Assembly (NCBI GenBank): GCA_964502785.1
Contig: CAZCXW010000004.1
Span: 1 to 48,702 of the forward strand
Direction: 5' to 3'
DNA length: 48,702 nucleotides
From: JAGVYE01 sp964502785
Lineage (GTDB): Archaea > Nanobdellota > Nanobdellia > Woesearchaeales > GW2011-AR9
Shown: one piece after another, positions 33,100 through 41,219 of the stretch
Position numbering within the stretch: the first letter of the stretch is position 1
Layout: every line of letters begins with the position of its first letter
The notes under the pieces: generated by a model
Seen by the model: only the letters and a program-made list of their open reading frames with translations
What the model was told of the DNA's origin: nothing
Database searches by the model: none
Made by a program: the position numbers and the translations under genes

Positions 33100-34194
33100 T
33101 TATAGGCAGTTATGTTTAGCTATTTGTTCTTCATTTTTCTCAGTCAAAATTTTTTCGATTCTATCAACACATTTAGAGGCATCTTTTTTAATACTGCTTT
33201 CCCAAAGAATAAGATAGGTCCAAGTACGATTGTCTACTTTTTCGATATAGGATTGTTTTGATTTGTCTCGCCCTATACCTTTTATCTGGTGTTTGTGAAG
33301 AATACTACCGACTGGATACTTCTCAGGATTGGCGTGCCAAAAATCACCATAAGCTTCAATAATAACCTTTTGACTCGGAAAACAAAAATCACACATAAAT
33401 TTGTTCATAAATTTATATTGGTGAATGAAATCTATTCCTTCTTTATATCCTCTTTTTAGCAACTCTTCTTTTATTTGTCTTTCTGGTTTTGTGTTTTCCT
33501 GTTTTGGAAAAGAACCGGATTCGTATAATTTTAAAATTTGTCTCCTATTACGTTCAATTACTTTTTTTCTATAATCCGGATTAGACATTTTTTTCTTGTG
33601 GGATTCACTCATTTTTCTTATTGATTCCTCAGAAGGGTGCTTTCCTTTCATAGGAGAAATTTTACCTTTCATTCCACGAGGATGTTCTTTATTAGCCCAT
33701 ATGTGTTTACCTTTACTCCAAGGCACTAGGCCCTTCTTGAATTCAGTTTTGGGTGATAATCTTTTTCCCTGCATTATTTTAGAATGTTCTGGATTTTTAC
33801 CCAATATTTTACTTTTATTCCAGGCAACTTGTAACCCTTTTTTACCTTTGTTCCAAGGAATATTTCCTTTGAGTACTTCACTCAATTTTTTTCTTGCTTC
33901 GGGATTAGAAAAATAGTTCCTAATTGCTTTACTCTGTTTTTTTCTTAATTCTGGGTTAGTCCAAGCCTTTTTGAACTTTTCACTCATTTGTTTTCTATAT
34001 TCAGGATTAGAGGTTATTTTCTTTATAGAAACACGTTGTTTTTCTATTGTTTCTTTAGAAGGAGATATTCCTTTATTCCATGCTGGTTTCCCTTTCCTTG
34101 CTTCACTCATTCTTTTTAATTGCTCTGAGGTATAAACACCCTCTTTTCCCTTATGCCAAGGAATGTGCCCTTTTTTGAACCTGGTATCAACCAT
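33100..34194 (-). CDS. NUMOD3-repeat, Vsr-like stand-alone homing endonuclease
   Basis: 364 residues. Residues 1-215 consist of many short basic repeats of the NUMOD3 type ('WNKGISPSKETIEKQ', 'PWNKGKKGLQVAW', 'PMKGKHPSEESIRKMS'), which bind DNA in homing endonucleases. The C-terminal 130 residues are a PD-(D/E)XK/Vsr-like nuclease: 'FMCDFCFPSQKVIIEAYGDF' then 'WHANPEKY' and 'TYLILWESSIKKD', similar to the EDxHD class. Its flanks read as complete neighbouring genes, so it is free-standing rather than inside an intron or intein. It sits between top6B and the Dim2 gene and has no visible partner. Confidence 0.82.
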   Translation of the reverse strand: MVDTRFKKGHIPWHKGKEGVYTSEQLKRMSEARKGKPAWNKGISPSKETIEKQRVSIKKITSNPEYRKQMSEKFKKAWTNPELRKKQSKAIRNYFSNPEARKKLSEVLKGNIPWNKGKKGLQVAWNKSKILGKNPEHSKIMQGKRLSPKTEFKKGLVPWSKGKHIWANKEHPRGMKGKISPMKGKHPSEESIRKMSESHKKKMSNPDYRKKVIERNRRQILKLYESGSFPKQENTKPERQIKEELLKRGYKEGIDFIHQYKFMNKFMCDFCFPSQKVIIEAYGDFWHANPEKYPVGSILHKHQIKGIGRDKSKQSYIEKVDNRTWTYLILWESSIKKDASKCVDRIEKILTEKNEEQIAKHNCL

Positions 34195-34277
34195 GGATAA
34201 ATAAGAAATCGGAGGCTTAAAAATTTATCTTTACTGTTTGTGTTACTAAGCAACCAAGCGAGCCATTTTTATTTTGA

Positions 34278-34811
34278 CTATCCAAACAGAATCTCTTTCC
34301 TTTTCCTTTCTAAGAACTGATAGACTGTTTTATGCATAGAACCGCTTAACAGCATGGCAATGGCTTCCCTGGCAACAGCCGCATTCTGAACTTCGCCGAT
34401 AATGCCGATGGTTTTGCCGTAAATGGAAATATGCGTGTCAGTTAAGTGTTCAATCTCCTCGCGGGCTCTTCCCTGACGTCCGATGACTCTTCCTTTAATT
34501 CGTTCCAATGTGCTTTTGTTTTTGCCGGCGACGTCTTTCATATCAATAAGTTCAAAGATATAATCGCCTTTTAAGAGTAAAAAAGCGATGCGAGGGTTAA
34601 AGCCGCGGGCAATGGCATGGACTATTTCTTTGGCGTTAAAGAGCAAGAGACCGTCAATGCTGGTAATAGTGACGTCGCCTTCCTTAGAAATATCTAACGT
34701 GGATTTTGTTGCGGTTTCAATTTCCTGCTTTGTTTTTCCATCTTTACCGATGAGAACAGCAACTCTTTCTTCAGGAATCTTCATTTCGTAGGAAAATGTT
34801 TGTTCTTCCAT
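34278..34811 (-). CDS. KH-domain rRNA-processing protein (Dim2/Pno1-like)
   Basis: 177 residues with two KH domains. The first has 'VAVLIGKDGKTKQEIE' (GxxG loop GKDG), the second 'RIKGRVIGRQGRAREEIEH' (GRQG), followed by 'ISIYGKTIGIIGE' and 'AREAIAMLLSGSMHKTVYQF', a strong match to archaeal Dim2/Pno1. It binds 16S rRNA near the 3' end during small-subunit maturation. It lies 19 nt downstream of the RIO1 gene, its usual partner in archaea and eukaryotes. Confidence 0.92.
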   Translation of the reverse strand: MEEQTFSYEMKIPEERVAVLIGKDGKTKQEIETATKSTLDISKEGDVTITSIDGLLLFNAKEIVHAIARGFNPRIAFLLLKGDYIFELIDMKDVAGKNKSTLERIKGRVIGRQGRAREEIEHLTDTHISIYGKTIGIIGEVQNAAVAREAIAMLLSGSMHKTVYQFLERKRKEILFG

Positions 34812-34830
34812 GTAAAACTCATAATAATGG

Positions 34831-35535
34831 TTAATTTTTAATTCTTTGCATAATTTCTTGTTCTTCTTTGTGTACGTTCAATTTACGAAAGAACTGTAAG
34901 ACATTTTTAATGTCTCTTTGCAACAACTCTTCAACATTAGGAGATTTGATCAGAGTGGCCTGGGAGAAATCAATGAAATAAGGCTTTTCTTTGCGGTTAA
35001 GAATATTAAAAGGAGATAAATCGCCATGAATTAGCCCTTGCCTGTATAATTTTTTCATCTCTTGAACAATCTTTTCTAAAAAATCTTGCGGTTTCTCTGG
35101 AAATGAATCTTTAAGAGGCGGGGCAGGCTCTTTGCCGCCGATGAATTCTTCAACAAGAATATTCTCTTGAAGAGCCAACGGTTTAGGGGCATGAATTTTT
35201 GCTTCCTCAGCATATTTCAAGTTACGAAATTCTCTCTGCACCCAAGCTAAGATGATCTGACGCCGATGGTGCTTAAGGAATTCGTACCTTGGATCCTGAC
35301 GAATATAATGAAACATGCGATTAAAATCGCAGTTCTGAACCCGGTAAATCTTGACGATGAGTTTCTGCCGGCCTTTCCTCGCAATGAAGACATTGCTTTC
35401 TTTGCCGACTTTGAGCGGAGAAACGAGTTCATCAAAGATTTTTCGGCTCTCTAACTCGAAAAGATTCCGGTTCGTGAATTCATCAAAAACGCCTTTGTAT
35501 ATTTTAAAGCGTTCTTGGTAAGGAAGAGTAGTCAT
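34831..35535 (-). CDS. rio1: RIO1-type serine/threonine protein kinase
   Basis: 234 residues. 'GKESNVFIARKGRQKLIVKI' is the nucleotide-binding loop with the catalytic Lys; 'GLIHGDLSPFNIL' holds Asp172 and Asn177; 'YFIDFSQAT' holds the metal-binding Asp189. 'ILVEEFIGG' is the hinge. These are RIO-family features, and the length fits RIO1. It acts in late 30S ribosome maturation. The Dim2 gene follows after 19 nt. Confidence 0.93.
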   Translation of the reverse strand: MTTLPYQERFKIYKGVFDEFTNRNLFELESRKIFDELVSPLKVGKESNVFIARKGRQKLIVKIYRVQNCDFNRMFHYIRQDPRYEFLKHHRRQIILAWVQREFRNLKYAEEAKIHAPKPLALQENILVEEFIGGKEPAPPLKDSFPEKPQDFLEKIVQEMKKLYRQGLIHGDLSPFNILNRKEKPYFIDFSQATLIKSPNVEELLQRDIKNVLQFFRKLNVHKEEQEIMQRIKN

Positions 35536-35688
35536 ACTAGATGAATTACCATATAATTTTATATACTTTCGCTCCCTATTTGGGAAGATAGCAACTTATC
35601 TGTTTCATAGGCCATATAAGGGAGTTTGAAGAAGGAAACCTCACTTAAATATTAGAACTACCCAAAAGTAATAAAATAACCAAAAAGT

Positions 35689-35815
35689 ATTTAAATGAAG
35701 ACTTCTATAGAGTAGTAACACACCTCAAACCACCTCTTTTCCTCAGCATCTCGGAAACCTGCTTCGGTAAGGAGCCGAGCTGCTGGGGTTTATCTTCCTT
35801 AAACCCATTTTAGTC
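35689..35815 (+). ncRNA. Possible structured RNA with its own TATA box
   Basis: Between rio1 and dnaG (683 nt without a clear protein gene). A TATA-like TATTTAAAT (35,689-35,697) is followed about 28 nt later by a long hairpin: AAACC (35,727-35,731) with GGTTT (35,787-35,791), CAGCA (35,744-35,748) with TGCTG (35,781-35,785), CTCGG (35,750-35,754) with CCGAG (35,775-35,779), and an inner loop closed over TTCG. T-rich sequence follows. It does not match SRP RNA, RNase P RNA or a tRNA that I know. Ends are approximate. Confidence 0.4.
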
Positions 35816-35911
35816 TTAATTTGATTTGAAAGATAAAAAACAAGCTTTTCAGCTTAAGAATTTTCAAAAAAACCAATAAATTTATATAGTAGAGTGGTTC
35901 TTAAAAATCAT

Positions 35912-35986
35912 GCCCGCCACAGAGAGTACCTGTGGGAGTATACGGCGCTATGCCAAGCAATGAGCTCAGGGGTTAGTCGCGCGGGC
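35912..35986 (+). ncRNA. Possible 75-nt structured RNA with its own TATA box
   Basis: AAATTTATATAG (35,878-35,889) sits about 28 nt before a segment closed by GCCCGC (35,912-35,917) and GCGGGC (35,981-35,986). Inside are a perfect 6-bp hairpin CCACAG/CTGTGG and a small GGC/GCC hairpin. It has the size of a tRNA but no T-loop, D-arm or anticodon arm can be fitted, even allowing introns. The GC-rich folding amid AT-rich flanks and the well-placed TATA box support an RNA gene of unknown type. Confidence 0.45.
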
Positions 35987-36004
35987 TTCAGTATTAATAA
36001 TCCT

Positions 36005-36087
36005 GGGAAAGTAGATTCACTTTTCAATTATCTTCGATCATTGTGTACCTGATATTTACGAAAGAAGGAGAGAGTGTCTACTTTTCT
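36005..36087 (+). ncRNA. Long stem RNA element upstream of dnaG
   Basis: Arms 36,005-36,020 and 36,074-36,087 form 14 pairs (two G-T wobbles among them) with a single two-base bulge, core AAAGTAGA/TCTACTTT. The 53-nt loop is AT-rich with no further strong fold. It lies about 130 nt before the dnaG start and could be a separate RNA or part of the dnaG leader. Confidence 0.35.
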
Positions 36088-36123
36088 AATAATGTTTTAA
36101 CAAGTGGAGGGGAATTACGTTTC

Positions 36124-36189
36124 ATGTTTATGCACTTTATCAGCCTCAGTAAGTTTAAATTGAGTTTTGCTGAAGCACAACGGACGTAA
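36124..36189 (+). CDS. Possible 21-codon leader ORF before dnaG
   Basis: An ATG at 36124 opens 21 codons ending at TAA 36187-36189. GGAGGGG lies about 12 nt before it, a bit far for a ribosome binding site. It ends 29 nt before dnaG. It may be a chance ORF; no homologue is recognised. Confidence 0.2.
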   Translation: MFMHFISLSKFKLSFAEAQRT

Positions 36190-36206
36190 ATTCTCCTTCT
36201 TCGAAC

Positions 36207-36211
36207 GGAGG
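36207..36211 (+). promoter_or_regulatory. Ribosome binding site of dnaG
   Basis: GGAGG seven bases before the ATG at 36219. It is one of the few clear Shine-Dalgarno sites in a window where most first genes appear leaderless, and fits a gene with a long 5' leader. Confidence 0.6.
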
Positions 36212-36218
36212 CAAAATA

Positions 36219-37526
36219 ATGGCAAAAATAAGCCCAGTGGCGGCGAAATATATAGTGCATTCTACAATTTTTATTGATGGCGTTGTGGATAGGCCTGATG
36301 TTATTGGAGCAATTTTTGGTCAAACGGAAGGCTTGTTGGGAAATGATTTGGAGTTACGAGAGCTGCAGCGTTCGGGAAGAATTGGACGTATTGAAGTAAA
36401 TGTAACGACTAGTTCAGGAAAGACGCAAGGAGAAATTGTGATTCCCAGTTCTTTAGATAAGACGGAAACAGCGATTGTGGCAGCGGCATTAGAGATTATC
36501 CAGCGCATCGGCCCCTGTAATGCAAAGCTTGAGGTGAAAAATATTGAAGATGTGCGAACCAGCAAACGTCAATTTGTGGTAGAAAGAGCTAAAGCCCTGC
36601 TGAAAGAACTAACAGAAACAACATTGCCTGATTCGCAGGAGCTTGCTGATGAAGTAGCACAATCGGTTAGAATGATGGAAGTTATGGAGTATGGAAGAGA
36701 AAAATTAGCAGCCGGCCCGGCCATCGATGAAAGCGAAGAAGTCATCGTCGTAGAAGGACGCGCAGATGTATTAAACCTTTTGAAACATGGGTTTAAGAAT
36801 GCCATCGCCCTCAATGGAACTTCCGTCCCGCAAACAATCAAAGAATTGACACGAAAAAAAACGGTTACGGTTTTTGTCGATGGAGACAGAGGAGGGGATC
36901 TCATCTTACGTGAACTTTTAAGCACAGCGGACATTGATTTTGTGTGCAAAGCCCCGGATGGAAAAGAAGTAGAAGAGATTACAAAAAAAGAAATCCATAA
37001 AGCTTTACGGGGAAGAGTTACCGCAGAACAAGCTAAATTAGAGTTAAAGATCGATAATGATGGGGCTTTGAAAGAAGAAATAAATTCCCTGAGGCAGGGA
37101 CTGCAGCAACGCAATGCGGCACCGCTACCGGCAAGGAACGAATTAAGGAATAACAATGGTCGAGCGGCATCGTACCCGCCACGCGCGGCGCCAAGACCAA
37201 TGCAAGCAGTTGTGAGTAAAGATAAAAAATTAACGACGGAAGAAAAGAAAATTTTCAAAGAAACAATGGATGACTTATTTGGAACAAGGGGGGCCTGCAT
37301 TTTCGATGCCAGCTTAAATATCTTAGGAAAAGTTCCATTAAGCGAATTAAATAGCACTCTTAAGAGCCTAAATGGGGGCATTCACGCGATTGTCTTGGAT
37401 GGGCTGGTAGAGCTGGAATTAGCGCAAGCTGCAGAGAAACTGGGAGTAACCTATATCATAGGCACGGATTCAAAAATAAAAGAGCCATTAAGGATAAGTG
37501 TCTTGACTGATGAACATTTGGTTTGA
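36219..37526 (+). CDS. dnaG: Archaeal DnaG primase-like Toprim protein
   Basis: 435 residues. The conserved N-terminus 'KYIVHSTIFIDGVVDRPDVI' precedes 'FGQTEGLLGNDLELRELQRS', both typical of archaeal DnaG. The Toprim domain has Glu179 in 'VIVVEGRADVLNLL' and Asp221-x-Asp223 in 'VFVDGDRGGDLI'. The C-terminal 100 residues form the alpha/beta tail of archaeal forms. In archaea the protein is linked to RNA degradation through the exosome and possibly to primer synthesis. There is no zinc-binding or helicase-binding domain as in bacterial DnaG, which is normal for archaea. Confidence 0.94.
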   Translation: MAKISPVAAKYIVHSTIFIDGVVDRPDVIGAIFGQTEGLLGNDLELRELQRSGRIGRIEVNVTTSSGKTQGEIVIPSSLDKTETAIVAAALEIIQRIGPCNAKLEVKNIEDVRTSKRQFVVERAKALLKELTETTLPDSQELADEVAQSVRMMEVMEYGREKLAAGPAIDESEEVIVVEGRADVLNLLKHGFKNAIALNGTSVPQTIKELTRKKTVTVFVDGDRGGDLILRELLSTADIDFVCKAPDGKEVEEITKKEIHKALRGRVTAEQAKLELKIDNDGALKEEINSLRQGLQQRNAAPLPARNELRNNNGRAASYPPRAAPRPMQAVVSKDKKLTTEEKKIFKETMDDLFGTRGACIFDASLNILGKVPLSELNSTLKSLNGGIHAIVLDGLVELELAQAAEKLGVTYIIGTDSKIKEPLRISVLTDEHLV

Positions 37527-37594
37527 AAAGTATCAGTACTTGGAATAGAGATGTTTCGATACCTTTTTATTCTCTTTTCTTTTGTTTTAACTGA

Positions 37595-38941
37595 ATGGTT
37601 TTTGATGTGATTATTGGCCGCAGCAAAGAAGATGTAGAAAAATACGGCAAAAAAGGAACGGTGTTAATTGCGAAGCAGTATGTTAAGATGGGCCAAACGA
37701 CGTCTCTTTCAAACCCTGTATATTTAGACGTGGCAGGGGCGCATATCGTCTTCATCGTAGGGAAGAGAGGAACGGGAAAATCGTATACGATGGGTTCCAT
37801 TGCGGAAGGTCTTGCGGATCTGCCATTAGAAATTAAACAGAATCTGTCGATAGTTCTTATTGACACGATGGGAATCTATTGGACGATGAAATACCCTAAT
37901 TATAGAGATGAACCAATCGTACGCGAATGGGGATATGAAGCAAAGGGATTAGATGTCAAAATTTACACACCCAGTGGTTATTATGCCAAATACAAAGAAG
38001 AGGGCATTCCCACTGATTTTCCTTTTTCTTTACGGCCTTTGGATGTCAGCTCTGAAGCGTGGTGCCAAGTTTTTAACTTAAATCCAAACAGCCCCGAAGG
38101 GGTGTTAATCACGCGGATTGTCCAGGATCTGCTAAAGCAAGGAGAAAGTTATGATTTAGATAAAATCATAAATGCAATCCACAGTGATGCGGAAAGTGAT
38201 GCGGCAATAAAAGGGATTGTTGTGAATGAATTTGCCAAAGCGAGAGGATGGGAAATTTTTTCTAAAGAAGGAACGCCTCTGCAGGAGATCGTTGCTCCTG
38301 GGCAAATTACAATTTTGGACATCAGCCCTTATGCAACAATCGCTTCGGGATGGGATATCAAAGCTTTAGTCGTCGGACTCATTTGTCGAATCCTTTTCAA
38401 CCAGCGCATGCTGACACGGAAAATAGAAGAGTTTCAGACGGTGGATGCGGCAATGCATTATTTTTCAAAAGATATCCAGGAAAAATTAGAACAGCCATTG
38501 GTTTGGATTGCTCTGGACGAGGCTCATGAGTTTCTGCCCCGGGAAGGGAAGACCGCAGCTTCGGAAGGGCTGATTACAATTCTTCGCGAAGGTCGGCAGC
38601 CGGGAATTTCCCTTATTCTAGCGACGCAGCAACCAGCAAAAATTCATACCGATGTTATCACGCAGGCAGATACGGTTATTGGCCATCGGCTTACAGCGCG
38701 CTTGGATGTAGAGGCTTTAGGTTTGCTAACGCAAAATTATATGCGCCAGGGATTAGAACAAGAGATGGATATGCTGCCGCGGGTAAAAGGATCGGCAGTT
38801 ATATTCGATGATGCCAATGAGCGGATTTTTCCGGTGCAAATGAAACCGCGCTTTACGTGGCATGGAGGAAGCGCGCCATCAGCGCTTCGGGAAAAGAAGA
38901 GCAATGTAGACAACGTATTGAGAAAGATAAAAGATTTTTAG
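37595..38941 (+). CDS. HerA/DUF87-family ATPase
   Basis: 448 residues. The N-terminal part resembles the HAS-barrel; Walker A is 'FIVGKRGTGKSYT' (56-63 core), Walker B is 'LVWIALDEAHEFLP', and 'SLILATQQPAKI' with 'ADTVIGHRLTARLD' are the sensor and arginine-finger regions of HerA-FtsK ATPases. It probably forms a hexameric ring that moves DNA. A NurA partner is not seen next door, so this may be one of the stand-alone DUF87 members. It lies 68 nt after dnaG. Confidence 0.85.
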   Translation: MVFDVIIGRSKEDVEKYGKKGTVLIAKQYVKMGQTTSLSNPVYLDVAGAHIVFIVGKRGTGKSYTMGSIAEGLADLPLEIKQNLSIVLIDTMGIYWTMKYPNYRDEPIVREWGYEAKGLDVKIYTPSGYYAKYKEEGIPTDFPFSLRPLDVSSEAWCQVFNLNPNSPEGVLITRIVQDLLKQGESYDLDKIINAIHSDAESDAAIKGIVVNEFAKARGWEIFSKEGTPLQEIVAPGQITILDISPYATIASGWDIKALVVGLICRILFNQRMLTRKIEEFQTVDAAMHYFSKDIQEKLEQPLVWIALDEAHEFLPREGKTAASEGLITILREGRQPGISLILATQQPAKIHTDVITQADTVIGHRLTARLDVEALGLLTQNYMRQGLEQEMDMLPRVKGSAVIFDDANERIFPVQMKPRFTWHGGSAPSALREKKSNVDNVLRKIKDF

Positions 38942-38951
38942 TTATCCGTGT

Positions 38952-39815
38952 TTATTCTATTTTTATTACACGAAGATCCTCCCGAGCCATTTCAATGACA
39001 ATTTTCTGTGTTTTGTTCGTTAAATAATACCTATTTTCAACCCGTGAATCAAAAGAAAGGAAAGTGTTCTCTCCGCCCGCTTCAATGATTAGTTTTTGAG
39101 ATAGGGGAATCACACCTTTTGTAAAGCGAGGACAGCGCCGCAGATTTGGTTCTCGAACAAGAAAACCAATGGCTGGATGTGAAAATGGTTTCCCGCCAGC
39201 ATTTTGATGCCAAGCCGTGGAACCTCTCGGTGTACAGACGAGAAGTCCTGAAGAGGGAAAGATATCCCATTTTCTTCCTACTGTTAAACGAAAATCACAT
39301 ATTTTGTCTTGTTCAACCGGACCAAAAAAAATTTCGTTGACTGCTAAGCCGTTCAATTTTTTCCCATTGACGGCAACGCAAAGACGCGGCCAGGATTCAA
39401 AATGATATTGGTTAGCTTTGATTTTTTGCAAGGCATACGGAATTTGCTGGACAGTAATACCTGTCAGCGCGCCGATGCTGCCTTTTTTAGGATTGCGGTG
39501 CGGATGAGAATTTATGCCTAAAATAAAACTATTTTTGCAATGCTGAGCTGCGGTAAGAAAAGCGCCATCCCCGCCGAGAGTGATGATAATATCATAGTTT
39601 GCACATTTTTCTTTGAGAAACTGTTTGTCGGATACAAATTTGGCAGGAAGGGAAGACTTCAGCACTTCCTGACGAAGGAATACTTCCGCTTTTTTCTGAT
39701 TAAGATATCCTTCTCTAAGAAATTCTTGTTTATAAAGCGGAAATTTTTCAGAAAATCCTTTCGGGCTGACAGTTTCAAATTCAGAAGTTTTGAGCACGAA
39801 AAGAAGAGGTTTCAT
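38952..39815 (-). CDS. nadK: NAD kinase
   Basis: 287 residues. 'IIITLGGDGAFLTAA' (GGDGAF at 81-86) is the catalytic motif of NAD kinases. 'GLAVNEIFFGPVEQ' corresponds to the NE/D motif and 'PSSGLLVCTPRGSTAWHQNA' to the conserved TPTGSTAY-type segment. It phosphorylates NAD to NADP using ATP in the cytoplasm. Its start codon shares one base with the stop of the protease gene upstream (TAATG), so the pair is translated together. Confidence 0.9.
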   Translation of the reverse strand: MKPLLFVLKTSEFETVSPKGFSEKFPLYKQEFLREGYLNQKKAEVFLRQEVLKSSLPAKFVSDKQFLKEKCANYDIIITLGGDGAFLTAAQHCKNSFILGINSHPHRNPKKGSIGALTGITVQQIPYALQKIKANQYHFESWPRLCVAVNGKKLNGLAVNEIFFGPVEQDKICDFRLTVGRKWDIFPSSGLLVCTPRGSTAWHQNAGGKPFSHPAIGFLVREPNLRRCPRFTKGVIPLSQKLIIEAGGENTFLSFDSRVENRYYLTNKTQKIVIEMAREDLRVIKIE

Positions 39816-40723
39816 TATGAAGTTTTAGGCTGCTGGTCGGTGTTAATGATATCCTCTACAAAATCCTCTATGAAATCAGATGCTAAGGCGAAGCCAACCC
39901 CTTCGAACCCTTGAATCTTTTTGGTATTTACACCAATAACACGACCGGCGCTATTAATGAGCGGCCCGCCAGAGTTGCCAGGATTGATAGGAACATCAAT
40001 TTGGATTAAGGCATTGCCTTCGGGATCTTCCCGAAAAGCGCTGATGATTCCTTTCGTCACGCTAAAATCGAGTCCGCCAGGATTGCCTACGGCAATGACA
40101 CTTTCGCCAATCGCCATTTTTTCGGAACTGCCCCAGCTTAAGGTGGCAAAGTCGTTTCCCTCCAGTTGGAGAACAGCAATATCAGCTTGCCGATTGAAAC
40201 CGACGATACGAATGGTATGGCGCGCTCCGTCGGAAGTGATAGCTGTTCCAGCACGGGCATTTTCAATGACGTGGTAATTGGTCACTGTGTAACCATTTTC
40301 TTCGACAAGGAAACCACTTCCTGCGCCGATGTCCGTGCGGATGCTGACGACGGCAGGAATAGCCTTTTCAATAACTTCTGAAAAATCCTGATTTTGCGCT
40401 TTCAGTTTGCTTATTTTTTCCTGAAGCTCTCCTAACTGCTGCTGGCTTTCTACTTTTACCTGCTGCAAATCTCCCGTAATTGTCGCCAATTCAGAACCCT
40501 GCTGTTCAAGACTTTTGTTGACTTTATCTAGAGAGGCTTTTAAATCAGTTTCAAGTTTTTTTTGTAAATCGCTAATTTTATTGTTAAGTAAATTGGTGCT
40601 GTCAGCGAGAGCCTGCCTCGTGTTTTTTGTTTGATAATTTTCGTAGATGAATAAACTGAAAAAGAGGACTAAGATAATAAGTCCGTAGGTCATATGAACG
40701 CGGTTTTCCTTTTTCATACGCAC
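39815..40723 (-). CDS. Membrane-anchored HtrA/DegP-type serine protease without PDZ
   Basis: 302 residues. One N-terminal membrane anchor (about 11-27) is followed by a coiled coil (about 35-115) and a trypsin-like domain. The triad is His151 ('TVTNYHVIENA'), Asp181 ('NRQADIAVLQL') and Ser251 ('PINPGNSGGPLINS'). There is no PDZ domain after the protease, unlike classic HtrA, and the coiled coil may replace it in oligomerisation. It faces the outside, so envelope protein quality control is likely. An in-frame ATG two codons further in is an alternative start. Confidence 0.88.
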   Translation of the reverse strand: MRMKKENRVHMTYGLIILVLFFSLFIYENYQTKNTRQALADSTNLLNNKISDLQKKLETDLKASLDKVNKSLEQQGSELATITGDLQQVKVESQQQLGELQEKISKLKAQNQDFSEVIEKAIPAVVSIRTDIGAGSGFLVEENGYTVTNYHVIENARAGTAITSDGARHTIRIVGFNRQADIAVLQLEGNDFATLSWGSSEKMAIGESVIAVGNPGGLDFSVTKGIISAFREDPEGNALIQIDVPINPGNSGGPLINSAGRVIGVNTKKIQGFEGVGFALASDFIEDFVEDIINTDQQPKTS

Positions 40724-40796
40724 CTGAATACGGAGGGAGTTTAAAAAGATAGTGAATTAAATTTAGGAAACGTATTTTGTCAAAAGGAAATAGAAG

Positions 40797-40807
40797 TTTT
40801 ATAAAAA
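40797..40807 (+). promoter_or_regulatory. TATA-box promoter upstream of the 129-aa protein
   Basis: TTTTATAAAAA about 28 nt before the ATG at 40830 gives a leaderless start. Confidence 0.4.
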
Positions 40808-40829
40808 AATGAAGTAAAACAGCCTCAGA

Positions 40830-41219
40830 ATGTCATTACAATACTACTTAGAAGCAGGCCGAGATTATGTTAAGTGTTGTATTGCAAATAAAGCTGCTTT
40901 GGGGAGTGGCATTATTTTAGGAAGTTCTTTAACTTCTTTTATTGTTAACTCTGGATCTACTTCTATTGAAGAAACGGCATTTTTGACAATCGCGGCTGAA
41001 ATTTCCGGTCTTATTTCTTTATCAACAGGATTTGGTTTCCACACTTACCATACTTATCGAAAAACAAAAAATCATATACAAGAACACGGCACCATTGATC
41101 CTCGGTTTGCTGAAAAAATATCAAAGTGGTATTGCAACCAAGCAGGAGCTAGACTCGCGGCGAAGGAAGCTGGATTAGAAGATCTTTTGCCTAATGTAAA
41201 AATCAAGTATCATAATTAG
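40830..41219 (+). CDS. Small membrane protein, unknown
   Basis: 129 residues. Two hydrophobic stretches (about 23-42 and 48-68) suggest a membrane hairpin, followed by a charged soluble tail ('IDPRFAEKISKWYCNQAGAR'). It has a well-placed TATA box. Its end overlaps the convergent kinase-fusion gene by 17 nt. I recognise no family. Confidence 0.5.
   Translation: MSLQYYLEAGRDYVKCCIANKAALGSGIILGSSLTSFIVNSGSTSIEETAFLTIAAEISGLISLSTGFGFHTYHTYRKTKNHIQEHGTIDPRFAEKISKWYCNQAGARLAAKEAGLEDLLPNVKIKYHN

Noticed and set aside
35727..35791. SRP RNA helix 8
   Set aside because: The segment 'TCGGAAACCTG' looks a little like the helix 8 region, but the strands do not form the conserved asymmetric loop, and the element is far too short for archaeal SRP RNA.
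35912..35986. tRNA or permuted tRNA gene
   Set aside because: Terminal stem and length fit, but no T-loop (TTC), D-arm or anticodon arm can be drawn, with or without introns. It is kept as an unknown RNA.
36569..37381. Long minus-strand ORF opposite dnaG
   Set aside because: It has low-complexity Ser/Leu-rich translation and lies wholly under a well-conserved gene; it is a shadow frame.
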